The notes under the pieces: generated by a model
Seen by the model: only the letters and a program-made list of their open reading frames with translations
Told to the model about the DNA's origin: nothing
Databases searched by the model: none
Translations under genes and position numbers: made by a program
Part shown: positions 1 to 12,571 of the stretch, piece after piece
Layout of the letters: every line of letters starts with the position of its first letter
How positions within the stretch are numbered: the stretch's first letter is position 1
DNA from: Icerya purchasi
Lineage: Eukaryota > Arthropoda > Insecta > Hemiptera > Monophlebidae
Length of the DNA: 64,000 nucleotides
Reading direction: 5' to 3'
Assembly (NCBI GenBank): GCA_039619475.1
Contig: CM077115.1
Location: forward strand, 35,105,083 to 35,169,082

Positions 1-2021
1 AAAACATAAATACTGTACGGTATATCAGTCATAAGGTTAAAAAAAATAAACGGGTTAAATTTGACATAAAAAAAACCGTGAATAAAAATTAATAATCATA
101 TAATACTTACATCAGTAGATCATACACAAAAATTTTATCAATCGTATCAATAATATTATAAACAACCGTCATTTAGTTAAACAACCGGTTAATTTTAAAT
201 TCCGCGATCACAGAAAAATGCATACAGACAGTGTTGTTTATTTTATGATACTCCATAAATAAAATATTTTTTTTTTTATTTCTAATTAACATAACAGAAC
301 AAATGCAGAAGTAATACAGGAACAAAATTTAAACGAATAATTATTAAATTGAACCCCGCTGTAATGAAATAGCTTGTTTGGATTTTATTCATTATACGGC
401 CATAATTAGCTAAAAGTTATTTATAACCTTCACTCATAACTATTTTATTCTCTAAACTAATTACTAACGACCAAAGAAACGAGAAATTACAACGTAATAA
501 AGTAAAAAATACAAAAAAAATTACTTTCGTATTTTTTACTTATACAGTTAAGATAGTAATAGTTTCTGGGACCTAGGAATAGCGCTTAATATTTTTTAGC
601 TGAAGGTAAAAGTTTTCAGTATGTGGACTATGGAGTATGCTAGATCTGAATCGCAATGCTAAAAGGGACCATTTTCAACGCGACCGATCATACCACTTTT
701 CTTTCCATATCCGCGCCAGTTGATGGCGCCAGCGGATGTTAGTTGTACGCCGATGTCTTAAAACTGTGAACAATTAACATTTAGCCGGTTTTACTGTAAC
801 TGTGGAAGTTTGAATTTCAGTGTACTAATACATTATACAGTGTATGATGTACTATACTTATATTAAATAATTATATTAATTGCATCCGAAAGCACAACTA
901 TGAATACTGTATGATATATTCTACTACATTGTATTGTAATCAATATAAAAATAAAGTTTTATGGTTCAACTTTAATTTGAAAAAGTTCGGATATTACACG
1001 ATATTAATCCATCGAGCGAAAGATTATATTTACAAAATAGAGTTATAAAAGCGATTAACAATGAAAATTCAAGAAATTATTTTCTATATGTAGTAACGGT
1101 TTCCAAATTATGATCCGAACATAGGATTTAAATATTAAAAAAGAAGTTCTCGATAAATAAATGCATAGTTTAAACATTACAGTTATTATTTAAATATACC
1201 ATTTTTTTTTAAGAGGCATTTTGTAATAATAATGAACAAAAATAATGGTAATAAATGAAATAAAGTTTAGAAGAAATCTTCTCAGAAACCATAATTATAT
1301 TCTTGAACGTAAAAAAAATTTTGTCTTATTTGTACACTTATTTTGTATAGTACATCAAAAAGTGCAATATGAACTGACACATAGGATTTTTGAAGTAATT
1401 AAGATGCTTTAAAAAAAATTTTATGGTAAACGATCTTTACATAATTTTTACAATTACATTCAGTTAAAAGTTTCCCATTTAACCATTATCATTAAATACA
1501 TATTCAAATATGCAAATATAAGAACAGAATGATGCAAACGTAAGTTGATGTACAATTATAATAAGGAAGACATATTTTTTTATACAAGTAAATAAAAACT
1601 CACAAAGCATTGACGATTTTAATAAAATGTTATGAATCTCTGCGGAAATTGTTCATGTAAATAAATTTTTTAAAATCGTTTTCTTCCGAAAATAATTATT
1701 AAATTTATGTTCACTTCACTTGAAATTATAGCTTTGCTTTTCCCTCCACTTCACATCTTTTTTTTAAACCTTCGCTATTTTCACATAATTATAATAAACT
1801 AGTTTTATTTTTACAATTTTTATTCTGCACGTATTTATTTTAAATGATTTCGAGTTAAAGTTAGTAGTAACTGCATACAAACTATTTCACATCGTATAAA
1901 AATAAAACAACTACGAACACTGTCTGTATAATTTATTATAAAATTAACAACATTTTTCTATTATAAAATATGTAATATTTGTTTAACTATTTTAAAAGAA
2001 AAAGATGGTGCCAATGCTAAT
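1..2021. other. AT-rich non-coding sequence
   Basis: No open frame, repeat motif or splice-bounded exon is supportable. The only GC-richer patch is at about 655-760 (GATGGCGCCAGCGG). Confidence 0.6.
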
Positions 2022-2674
2022 TTCGAACTACAGTAATTTTTGCTTGTAGAAAAAGTTAATACTAGCTGCTTGAGTAATTTACAAATATCAAGCTTGATAT
2101 TTTTCGAGCATTGTCCGACAGTTGTATTCTCGAATTTGAATATTTATATGCAAACATACCAATTTTCGATTTCAATAACTATTTTCTTACGTATGAAGAA
2201 ATGTTCTAACAAAATCGCATGTTCTTATTATACTTTATTTTTATAAAAATTTCAATCCTAAATGTAAACAAACTAGGAAATTAGTGGAATTATAAACGGA
2301 TTGTGAATGTGTGTGGAATGTTTTAAGTACTAATTATAAGGAAAAGAATTCTCATTTGCAATAAAAGCATATCAGTTTTCATAAAATTCAAGCAAACGTC
2401 AAAATCAAATTTTAAAAGATCATTTTTTTTTTTACTCCTATTTTATGAAGTTTCATTTTTCCGTTTACAATAAATTTCGTAATTTTGAAATTTAAAAATA
2501 TACGACTGAAACATTTCAAAATGTTTTGGCAGTAATTTTTGACATAAGTGTAAACTAAGTAAATAAATTGCTGCATTCTTAAACAGCTTGTATTAACTTC
2601 TGTAGGGGCAATTTCAGAGTTCTTAGGGAGCATCCCCCCCCCCTCCCCCTAAAACTCCCACTGGATTCATCACT
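2022..2674. mobile_element. degenerate inverted-repeat (fold-back/MITE-like) element
   Basis: A left arm at about 2022-2085 and a right arm at about 2566-2626 are diverged reverse complements. Both share GTTAATAC.AGCTG.TT in opposite orientation, so the two arms read VNTSCL on opposite strands. The right end continues through a C-run (2632-2646) to CACTGGATTCATCACTG, a form seen at the ends of hAT-like MITEs. I did not find an equivalent G-rich left end or target duplications, so the outer boundary is approximate and the class uncertain. Confidence 0.45.
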
Positions 2675-3599
2675 GACGGCGAAACAAGACAATTTATCGT
2701 ATGAAGTAAAAAGTTGGAATAAAAGGTAACACTACGTTTTCTAACAACTGGAAATAGAACACTAGAATATTTTTTCTAAATTTTTAATTTAACAATGTAA
2801 TAGTTTATTTCAAAAGTTTGTGATGCCATTTATAAACATCTCAGTCATCACATAAAGGTAAATAATAAGTACACAGAAGTATAGTCTGTCAAGCGAAAGA
2901 AATCCGTTCGTAACACAACCAAAACATGCCGACGTCACGAAATCAGGGGACCTCACATTAACTCTTAGTCCATCGCGTATCAGATATAATACCCGCCATG
3001 TTAATATCACATAGTTCATCTGGATCAGAATAGATCGGAATAAAAGAAACCGATAAACGCACAGAAATGAAACAAACCAGGTTATTGCTCCTGAGGAGGA
3101 AAGGAATAACAGGAGAGGGTGGCGATATCATCTTTTTTTGGGAATATGGAAATACGCGTCAAGCGTTATACGCGCCCTGTTGCTAATATATTACTTTGAG
3201 CAATACTCACGCTCGGTAATGAAACTCGAACGAATTTCTTTTGCTTGACAGATTATATACAATCTTAAGCTAATAGCTATTTTCTTTCATTTCTTTAATT
3301 TAGTATTAATATACTGTGAAACTATACACATCACATGGGGGGGGGGGGATTTTTGCCCTAAAATGTAATGTGTATGTTACGTTTTTATAAGAAACATTTT
3401 AATTAAAACATCATGCATAAAAAAAAAAAAAAAAACTATTAATATAACGAGAAATTTTTGAAATCAATATACTTTTAAAATTATTTTTCTTTTAATTTTT
3501 TGTGAGTTGGCGTTTTATCTACTTAACTGCCACAAAACTGATTAGTACATATTAATATACTAAGAAAAACTTTCATTATAAATTAATCTACCATGTATA
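2675..3599. other. non-coding, unclassified
   Basis: Mixed-composition sequence at 2860-3200 carries no recognisable element. It is followed by a G-run (3338-3349) and an A-run (3420-3436). No gene is supported. Confidence 0.5.
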
Positions 3600-4015
3600 C
3601 AGGCCCGTGCCCAGAATTTTGGAGGGGGGGGGGGGGGGGGTTGAAAATTTTCTTTGCATATTTATTTTATAATACATTTTTCACTAATATTCGTACTATT
3701 AATAATTTCCATCATTTTGATTTATATATTAATAATTCACATAAATGAATTACCCTGTATATGAACATTAATAAAAATTACATATATTATTGATTATACT
3801 TGTAATAAAAATTTTTTTGCATAAAATATTAATGAAGTACCTAAAAATATGGAGCATATTTTTTCTTTTTTCTTTTAAAAGTAGGTAAGAACACTCTAAA
3901 AAATCATCAATATTTATTTTAAATTTGTGATTTTTTTCAGATTTGTTTGTATTTATAATAACTATTTCAGTTCTCATGGGGGGGGGGGTTAACCCCCCCA
4001 GTGGACACGGCTTTG
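3600..4015. mobile_element. hAT-like MITE, non-autonomous
   Basis: The left end reads CAGGCCCGTGCCCAGAATTT followed by a G-run. The right end, reverse complemented, reads CAAAGCCGTGTCCACTGGGG. These terminal inverted repeats are about 15 bases plus the G/C runs. The element is flanked by CATGTATA on the left (3592-3599) and CATATATA on the right (4016-4023), an 8-base duplication with one mismatch, which is the hAT signature length. The interior is AT-rich with no transposase. The short minus-strand open frame inside it has no recognisable domain. Confidence 0.75.
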
Positions 4016-4994
4016 CATATATAGTAGTATAATTTCATTCTTATATAATATATAATGTTTTAAAAGTTGCTTTGGGTATTTCTTGTTATAGTGATTACTT
4101 TTTTTTTTACACGGCATTTTAATTAAAATGTTTCATATAAAAACATAATATGTAAATTAAATATAAACAATATAATAACTACTTTGGATTTAAAAAAGAA
4201 TATATTTTAGAACAAAATTTCCTCCATTTGCAGTTTATATCGTTTCATAATATATTAGCGCTGAATTAAATGAATTAAAGAAAATAGCTATTAGTTTAAT
4301 ATTATACACTTCTATATATTATATTTACTGTTTAGATTTATGTGATGCCTATGACATTTATGTATATCATGAACTTCTAGAATAAACCTTGATACAGTTG
4401 ATTCAGAAATTCTAGAAAGTAATTTAGTATTTTATAACTGTTTACAGTTGTTGGAAAATTTAACGTTAGCTCTAATTTTAGTTTTTCTGCTAATGCATGT
4501 CTTATTATAGTGTATCCTCTTTTGTTATTTCTGTAGTAATCATGTTAAGTAACGCTTTCAAATTTTCTGGCCCTGTTCTTAAATACAATCTGTACTCTTA
4601 TTTACCTTCCATAGCCATTTTTTTTTAATAATGTTGCCAATGTTCCTTAATTATTTTTCCTTTCCATCCAGTTCTTTACCCAAATCTTTTTCTTAATCAT
4701 ATTTTTAAAGCATTATCAATTTCATTTAATAGAATTTCACTCGTATTTAATAAAGTTTTTATTTGCAACGGATCGGCAACTATTCAATATAAAATCTTAA
4801 TTTGATATTTACGGATTGAAAAGGAAAAAACTTTTAAAAAATAGTAAGTAGAATAGTACAATACGTGTAGACCAGACTCAATCAAAAATAGTATAGTAGA
4901 ATTAGTATACCAGGGTACACTAGTGCGAGTGCTAATTCTATTTGTGTATCATATCATAGAGTCGTATCGCTCAATTTTGAGCATCGTGACTGCC
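4016..4994. other. AT-rich non-coding sequence
   Basis: Nothing recognisable to about 4900. The part adjoining the SINE (about 4900-4994) may be its diverged 3' region. Confidence 0.5.
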
Positions 4995-5332
4995 TATTTG
5001 TACATTCTAGTTGTAGAGAGTAGGCAGCGCGCTCATGGCAATTGGTATACGCAACGCGAGTGCACGCACGCAAAACCACACCCAGAACTGATTATTAGTA
5101 ATCGTTTGATTTATCGATATACAAGTGCAATCCCGCCTGCGTCTGCTGTGTGTACTAAACTAGCGCGCGCATATGATGGTTACGTGGTGGTTTGCCATTG
5201 CCTTCCACGTGATTATTAGCGAGTATTTTTAATTTAATTCTTTGTAATAAGTTCTGTCGTCGCCCGGGATCGAATTCGTGACCTCCGTAATGGAAGTCAA
5301 GCGTTCTAGCAACTAGGCTATCGCGACGATAC
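4995..5332 (-). mobile_element. tRNA-derived SINE, family 1, copy A
   Basis: On the minus strand the element begins near 5332 with a tRNA-like head. An A-box-like TAGCCTAGTTGCTAG is followed by a B-box-like GGTCACGAATTCGATCCC (5265-5283, slightly decayed). The body is clearly homologous to 39395-39737: both carry GTGGTGGTTTG.CATTGCCTTCCACGTG split over adjacent segments, AGCGCGC and TAATCGTTTGATTTAT. This copy lacks the 3' tail seen in copy B, and its distal part is diverged, so the 3' boundary is approximate. It is an insertion with no protein-coding role. Confidence 0.75.
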
Positions 5333-6965
5333 TTCTATTTGTGTAAACTAGGCTTATTTTTTATTTATGACTATTTCCTTTTTGGATTACTAATAATACA
5401 GATTCTGAAAAACACTTTTTATGCAATTTCAACAAAATATTTTCAGTAAGTGTTCAATCGAATTCCAGTTTTTACTCATGACTATTTGCGTTAAAGTTAT
5501 TTCTTAGTAGTAATTTTTAATATTGTTTAAATACCATGTAATACTGTGAGAAATGCAATTTTACTTTTTGTAGATTTTGAAAATCATTCGCAAAAACATT
5601 GTTCTTTACAAATTGAAAATTGGTAATATTTATTTACAGTATTAAATATTTTATCTAATAGTACTGTACCAATAGAGGTGAGTCAATTTATTTTTAATTC
5701 CTCTCCTTATTATGTTGAATAATGTCTTAATAGTTTTATTTTGGACTGATGGAAAAGAAAAATCGAAATGAATTTAAATGATTCCACGACTAAAAGAGAG
5801 TCAGGAGGGTTTTTTAGTTTATTAAGAAATTTTAAAGTTTTGCTTTGTTCAAAGAATTGTGTTATTCGTTATATTTGTGCAAAGTTTACGTTTTCGCGTG
5901 AATAAAGATTCCGCTTACAGCATTTGGCTAATAAAATACCAAGTTTAGTTCTCGATATGCGAAGTGAATAGTCGTATTCATTTTAATCGATTATCAAATA
6001 TTATGAATCAACAGTTTGGCGGTGTTCTGAATTATGATTCAAAAATTCTAGTTTCTGTTGACAAATTCGTTTTTGGAGGTATACTCGCGGATAAAGAAAT
6101 GCTATTTTTTCTTTAAAGATCGTTTTTTTTGTTTTTTTTTTTTTTTTTGTAGAATTTACATAGTTTATAACAGTTAAAGAAATTGAAGTTTTCAAGGTAT
6201 TCCAAGTTTTTTATAATAGTATTTTTACATAAAGAATCCGTATTGCAATATTACACGGCTAATCGTAATTTATCTTTAAAAACATTAAATAATAGTTCAT
6301 TTTTTGAATAAGTAATTTGCGTCAAATTTATAACATTTCAGAACAGTGCAGAAATTTACATTTTTTCACTAATGGATTTAAGAATTTATCTGTTATTTGT
6401 GGAACCCAAATAAATAATTTTTGTGGATCACATTAAAGTAATTCGTTATTAGAAAGCATTTAGAAGTTACTTCAATTAGTAGCGCGAAGACTTGCGTTAG
6501 TCGTTTTTAATATTGTTACGGTTTCCTATTGATTTTTTAATATTTCTTGCAATTTTTTAGTGACTTCCTTTAATATATATTATAATTAAGATTACAGTAG
6601 ATTACTGCAGGAACGCTGGTTTGCTTAAGTACACATTAATCATAAAGTTCAAGGTGTCATTATTGCAAATATATTAGAACTGTTGTCATTTTCTTGAAAA
6701 ATTGTTACACAAGTAACGATAGTTAACGATCACTATTTAAGAATTGACTTTCTTTTAAATTATTCATTAGGCGGTTATAACAGAAAGTAAAATAAGGTTT
6801 ATATTGTTATATCTAATTTTTTGTTTTCTAAAATACAGTTCGCAAATTCTGCTGTAAATAGAAATTTTAATATTTATCATCGAGTAAAATGTAATATACT
6901 GTTGTTAAAGTTTTCCAGTGTTTAATAATAATTATTTATTTCTGTTACTTTAGATAATTAGTAAG
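5333..6965. other. upstream region or 5' intron of aPKC
   Basis: This is AT-rich sequence leading to the acceptor at 6952-6953. No promoter element or UTR exon could be defined. A T-run occurs at 6134-6149. Confidence 0.5.
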
Positions 6966-7030
6966 ATGTTAACAAGTACACATAACGAGTTTGATAATTC
7001 TGAAATAAAAGTGAAAACCGCATATAACGG
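6966..7030 (+). CDS. aPKC: atypical protein kinase C, first coding exon (residues 1-22)
   Basis: The exon opens with an ATG and encodes MLTSTHNEFDNSEIKVKTAY before the splice. It ends two bases into the codon for Gly22 (phase 2) at a GT donor. The run from Glu13 is strand beta-1 of an aPKC PB1 domain, and its lysines (Lys15, Lys17) sit where PB1 domains carry the basic surface that binds acidic partner motifs. The start is chosen because it is the only ATG in the exon. A plausible acceptor (TTACTTTAG, AG at 6952-6953) lies just upstream, so twelve bases of 5' UTR precede the ATG and earlier UTR exons are likely. Family knowledge: aPKC is a serine/threonine kinase of the Par cell-polarity complex. 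Its PB1 domain binds Par-6 at the cell cortex. The 92-base intron after this exon is unusually short for this window. Confidence 0.85.
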
Positions 7031-7122
7031 GTTAGTATATTGCGATGCATCATATACTGTGTTATATTTTTGGTTCATTAATATTTTTATTAAGTAATTT
7101 ACTGGTGCTTTTTAATTTACAG

Positions 7123-7244
7123 TGAAATAATGATCACTTACATTGATCCGATGATTACGTTAGACAAGCTAAAACAAGAAATGAGAGATATCTGCCGTTT
7201 TCACGGAGATCAAGTATTTACGATGAAGTGGGTAGACGAAGAAG
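7123..7244 (+). CDS. aPKC: atypical protein kinase C, second coding exon (PB1 core)
   Basis: The exon begins after TTTAATTTACAG. It completes Gly22 and runs in frame through residues 22-62, ending one base into codon 63 (phase 1) at GGTTCG. It reads GEIMITYIDPMITLDKLKQE onward, then ICRFHGDQVFTMKWVDEEG across the junction. This is the central PB1 fold. The WVDEEGD segment (residues 58-64) starts the acidic OPCA loop that gives aPKC its type I/II PB1 surface. No stop or frameshift is present, and the match to insect aPKC is close throughout. The split inside the DEEG|D motif agrees with the intron position I recall for aPKC genes (from memory). The donor GTTCGT is weaker than the other two. 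Confidence 0.9.
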
Positions 7245-8078
7245 GTTCGTTATTTTTATTACAGTTTCGCTATTTGCACGGTGCTCTGTTTTTTTTGTAA
7301 GCTTTGATTTGAATCAGCAACATTTAACTTTGGCTGAATAGTAATTAAAGAATATATAACAGCGTTCTGCGACATGAGTAAGAAACAATGCGTTATAGAA
7401 GATTATGAGTTTTTTAAAAATGTATTAAAGTGTAAAATCTCTTAGTTAAAAGAAGCATACATTTTATATTGGCGTTATAATTAATAACTGTCGTATAAGA
7501 ATCCGTAATCAGTAGATTAATTTTATATATATATATATAAAATAAAAAGATGATGCTGTAATTGGAGAAAGATGAAAACAAATAAACACTACGAATAAAA
7601 TTTGGATTTCCAATAATTTTTTAGCGTTTGTCATTGTTATAATACTGTAAAACGAACGGCGTGAATTATGCCGCAGTTCAAAATTTTGGAATTGTTTAAT
7701 TCAATTTCAAAATACTAAAATTACTCAGGATTCGCAAAATTAAATCGTGTGTAAAGGGCAGTAATTTTTTTTGTTGGTAAATGTGTGGAATGTAAAATAT
7801 TGAAATTTTTGATTATGTGCTGATTCTACAGTTATTTTAATATATCGTAAAAATTATCGTTCATGTTTCATTCATTGCACTTTACTTTTTGACTTTTGTT
7901 CCTTTTTTAAAATATTGGTTTAATTCTTTAAAAGAATTATTGTTATTATTGTTTTCGGATTAATACAATAATTTTTATGTTATTTAAATGGTCTAATTTT
8001 TTTTATTGTAAGCTGTTGTGTTTTTATAATACATTAGAGTTTTCGAGAAATTATATACATATAATACCACTTTAATAG

Positions 8079-8168
8079 GAGATCCATGTACCATATCTAC
8101 ACAAATGGAATTAGATACGGCAGTTCGTTTGTACGAATTAAATAAAGACGCAGAATTGACAATACATG
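8079..8168 (+). CDS. aPKC: atypical protein kinase C, third coding exon (PB1 end)
   Basis: After an 834-base intron the exon starts at AATAG|GA. It encodes residues 63-92 ([20 protein letters not shown], then [10 protein letters not shown]) and ends one base into codon 93 at a strong GTGAGT donor (phase 1). [19 protein letters not shown] is the signature second half of the aPKC OPCA region and final PB1 helix, nearly unchanged among insects. The following exon should encode the linker, the pseudosubstrate (an Arg-Arg-rich RRGARRWRK-type stretch) and the C1 zinc finger. I could not find it in the remaining 55.8 kb on the plus strand. The gene is therefore 3'-partial here. It is probably intact, given the conserved frame and splice sites. 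Confidence 0.9.
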
Positions 8169-10068
8169 GTGAGTCATACTTTTTAATTTGTATTTCGTTA
8201 AAATAAAATCTACATTATTGTAAAAATTTTTTTTTTTTTTTTTAATATTTAACTTTTAAAAATAAGTCGTGAGCTTTATAAGCAGGTTGTACTTAAAGAG
8301 ATTTAGAGCTTCTCAGAATTTAATCGAGTTAGGACCTCTCTTTGGTAATTTTGTGAAAAGAAAACTTTACTTTTACTTGTTTATATTTTTTTATTGAACA
8401 TATTTCTAATTTAAAAAACAAGCGAGCAAGTGTAGAAATAAATAGGTAAATGCAGGTTATATATTTTTTTTCCGTATTATAATTTTTATATTTTAATTAT
8501 AAGGTTTTAATAGATGCATGGTGATCTTCTCTTTGTCTTCAGTTCATTTCGTCAATGTGTACGATTTCTCTCCTGCAAGGGTCTCTTTCAAGGCTTCGTT
8601 TCTAGACAATTTCCTAGTATGCCCGGCCAAAGGTTGCCCCTGAAAGTTAAGTTGTTCCTTTTTCGACTATTGTAAGAAATTAAAACTATTAATCTAATTA
8701 TAAATATTAACACCAGGGGACTAATTTAATGGATTTGTTTAACAATGAAAGAGAAAGAAATAGAAAAATAATTTGTACGAATTTTTAAAAGAAAAGGGAA
8801 GAAATAGTATGAAATAAGTAAAAAAGAAAAAGAGTTTTATCGCATTAGACTACATTTGTATTTTCCTGTAGTTGTTTAAACTATATTTTAAATTTATTAT
8901 TCCGTTGCTTATTTACCCTCACTCAAGATTATTCTCCAATAAAAAATATTGATCCTTGTTAAACAGATATTTTGTTTTATTGTATAAGTTTTTGCTTTTT
9001 AGTTTCTGAAAATGAGCAAGTCGATTTTTTGTATTTGTAGCGTGATAGTGTAGTAATGTGTCATTTTTGTTCTGGAAGTACCTAAAATGTTTTATTCGAT
9101 TGCTTATTTCTAAAGCGGTAATGTAAATTTTATGGATGCAAATATTTTGTTTTGATTTTTTCAGTTTTGTCATTTCGGCTATTTTTCCTTGCGGAATCAT
9201 AACAATTCAAAATCCTTATACGCTCTATGAACACTGTTTTTTTTTTTAGCTATATAAAAGTGAAGATATTTTATACGTTCGCCTGTATTACTGATAGAAT
9301 GAGTTTATCAGTTATCACACCGATGTGTACACGATTGCGTATATTTTTTATTAAAATAACAAGTATATTATGTAAACCTATTTTCGATTTATTATTTCTA
9401 AATATTTATAAAGTTCTTTAAACTGTAAGATTTTTCAGTGATTAGATTATAATCCAGTTACCATATAATAATTATTTCTTTATTTAGTTTCAGTGTGAAG
9501 TACTGTTTCGTGTTCAAAACACGGGTACGTAGCGATAAACAGTAAACGCGTAAATCATATTGAAGTTGATTATTTGATAAACTATGTATATAAACTGTTT
9601 TTCGATTATCACATTTTGTATAGTCGTTCAGGAATGTTCCCTCAAGGTTTCCAGTATGGCCGCGGGCGTATAGTTAATTTTTATATTCTAAGTTGGATCA
9701 TGTAATGTATGCACTGCATATCCCAGAGTTTGCGAAAAGAAACAACCAATTCTATCTATTTTATAGTTGATATCTTTGTTTTATTTTTTTATCTTACGGA
9801 GAACATTTTCCTCCCACTGGTGAGCTGTTTAAAGTTTCTTCGAATGCTACTTTTGTATATCTGCACTGGAATGAAGATTGACATAAATACTTCGCAGCAG
9901 AGGTCTATTTATCTTTTCTTTTGTATACCGTTGTAGAACGCCGACTTTTCTTTTTCGTTAACGTTAAGGTCGATATGGACTTTTCACAATGGTCGACACT
10001 AGTTGTCGTATTTTTCGAATGTTCTGTTCGTTCATAATGACCTTTTGACTAATGTAACTTCACTACCT

Positions 10069-10130
10069 AAGAAACAAGGTTGCTAAAATATGTCTACACT
10101 ACCTGTTATATTTTAGCAGCCTTGTTTCTT
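10069..10130 (+). ncRNA. near-perfect hairpin, candidate small-RNA precursor or MITE relic
   Basis: The arms 10069-10091 (AAGAAACAAGGTTGCTAAAA...) and 10108-10130 (...TTTTAGCAGCCTTGTTTCTT) pair over 23 bases with one mismatch, which becomes a G-U wobble in RNA. The loop is 16 bases. Arm and loop lengths fit an animal pre-miRNA, although such a hairpin could also be a decayed palindromic transposon. No known miRNA seed was recognised. The site lies in the intron after aPKC exon 3. Confidence 0.35.
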
Positions 10131-11576
10131 TCATTTTGAATTGTTTCTCGCAGTGTTTATTGTTCTTCGACAGCTATTGATCTCCCTTGGAATTCATTTT
10201 GGTAATTTCCCGTTTTATCGGAATTCATGTTTTTTTTTTTTTTTGTACAGCGGATAGTAACAATGAGTTATAAATGTCGGTATTTTAGAAATCGGTTCAA
10301 TGCCAGAATAGGTTATGCGAACATGAGTTCCGCGGTCATTAATATTGGGCACGTATAAAATATAAAATATTATTTTTAATAGCGAGGCGCAAAAAAAAAG
10401 AAAAAAAACAAGTGAAAAAAATACCGTTAAAATCATTTGAATAACAAATAATTGCAAATTATTTTGTTGTAAGTGCAACGGAATTTATTTATAAATCTCA
10501 CCCGCATGTTTAAATTTGAAATTTTAGAAAAAAAAAATAAGATACTTTAAATCAAGAGCAATTTGTAAACGAGTAAATGATTTTATTCCAAAATAGTTAC
10601 ATAAATCGGAAATAATGCATAAATATACCTTATTTTATCTAAATTTAATGTATTGTAAGTAAAACAGTAATAATGGGTATTCATTTAGATATTAAAATTT
10701 ATGTTTTATATTTTTATATAGGCTTAATAAAAAGAATAAAATTAAAAAATAAAACAAAAAATTATTTTACAGAATTATTTATAAATTTACTAAATTTTAT
10801 ATATAACAAAGGACGGAAATATATATAGTTCTTCTTGTTTTTCGTGAACCTTTTTTTAATAGCGACAAAAATTTCTTTCTTTTAAATGTTTTCTTTGATT
10901 TTTGTGCCGAACTTACTTTTTCATTGTATAAAATCGTTGGATCTGCTATCATGACAAACAAAGGCGTATGTTTACACGACAGAGTAACACATGCAAATCT
11001 TCATTTACCATTTTTAAGGAAAAGAAGTGAAAATGAATACATGAAAGAAGTAAATGGTTAATATTTTTCTTTCGATATGGTTCTTCTAAAAACGACCAAA
11101 TGAGGAGTATATCGAACTACAGCACACGATGGGGTTCCCTAACATTGTTGCAATTGTTTACTGCTTTTTTTTTTTTTGTTCTTTGTTTACTTACCTTTTT
11201 TTTTCTTTTTATTTAACATTATCTCATAGTCACATATTTGTTTATCGTTTTTGTACCCCAAATATTTTTTTTCTTTCTCGTTTTCCTATGAAACATAGCT
11301 TCAGTGTGTTCAAGTCGATTTTTTCCGCTATGATAAAACTTTTTTTTTTCTGTGTTGTTTTAGGCAAAATGGGACTAATTTCCTTTGTTTAAATCATAAT
11401 TTTATTTTAATTTCATAAATAAATAAAAACACGAAATATCAAACATTACCATTAATTATAATAAAATTAAAAATGCTGATTAGTTTTGAATGATTTAATC
11501 TGTAGTCATGTTTATTTATGTAAACGCGTACAATAGAATTTTAATATAGTTCAGTATGGAATATAGGGGACACTCA

Positions 11577-11670
11577 AATTCCGCACAAAGTACTAACACA
11601 GTGACAAGTCACACACGAATTCCGCACCAGACCCGAAATAGCCCACCCGCTGACAACTCGAATTGCGCAC
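11577..11670. repeat. three spaced copies of AATTCCGCAC
   Basis: AATTCCGCAC occurs at 11577-11586 and 11618-11627, and as AATTGCGCAC at 11661-11670, with spacings of 41 and 43 bases. The sequence between the copies is not obviously alike. The block is GC-richer than its flanks and may be part of an unrecognised repeat. Confidence 0.6.
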
Positions 11671-12532
11671 CGCCTTTAAAAAAAATACTCTGATTTTATA
11701 AAATCGATGAAGGACTTAAAAAATGAGTAAAAGTCGCTCTTTCAGTGACTTCCAAAATGTGTTATCGTAATGAAACACGTTTACTATTTGGAATAATAAC
11801 CGAACTACATTTCAGTCGATTAAAAAAGCCTTTAACGTTTTTGCGAAAAATAGGCTACTATCCCGTTAGCAGTACGATTGTTATTCGAAATATTTTTAAC
11901 AACCTCTAGGGAACGTACTCATATTTAAAGAAATGTTGCATAAAATAGAATAATTTTTGCACGAATATGATATAAAATAACGTAAATTACCATAATATTT
12001 CTAACTGAATCAGTAGAATTTTCAGTGCACGGCATATTATGTTTCATGAAGCTTCTATTTCACATTAATACAAAATACTTTCATATCAACTGATTTATAT
12101 AAAATCATAAATGTGACTATGTAAAATTTTCGAGTTTGAGGGAACCGAGTTTCGGGAAAGTTTCAGTTCAGATTTTATTTTATCCATTAATCAGTGTTCA
12201 ATTTCATAATTGTCATTTGAATTAAAACCAAATTTGTTAAAAATCGTAATTTTTTCATTTAGTGTACCATCAAACAATACATAGTATTCTACTTAAATTG
12301 TAAATGACAACGCAAAAATTTACCATTAAAATAAAATCCTATTTAAAACAATTTAATAAGAAAACTTACAATGATAATAATTACGCAAATAAATAGTGTC
12401 AGTACTACTACCTTTTTTCTTTAAATGTTAGTTGGATTTAACAAGATAATAATTTTCCTTCGTCAAGTTTTTATAATTTGTGCAAATTTTGCGCATTCGT
12501 GGTTTTAATTTAATTTAATTGGCATAGTTGTT

Positions 12533-12536
<4 letters not shown>

Positions 12537-12567
<31 letters not shown>
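12537..12567. repeat. (TA)n microsatellite
   Basis: An uninterrupted TA dinucleotide run sits in AT-rich intron-like sequence. Confidence 0.9.

Positions 12568-12571
<4 letters not shown>

Noticed and set aside
8527..8640. Minus-strand 30-codon stretch after an acceptor-like site
   Set aside because: Too short, no known domain, and the acceptor has a weak pyrimidine tract.
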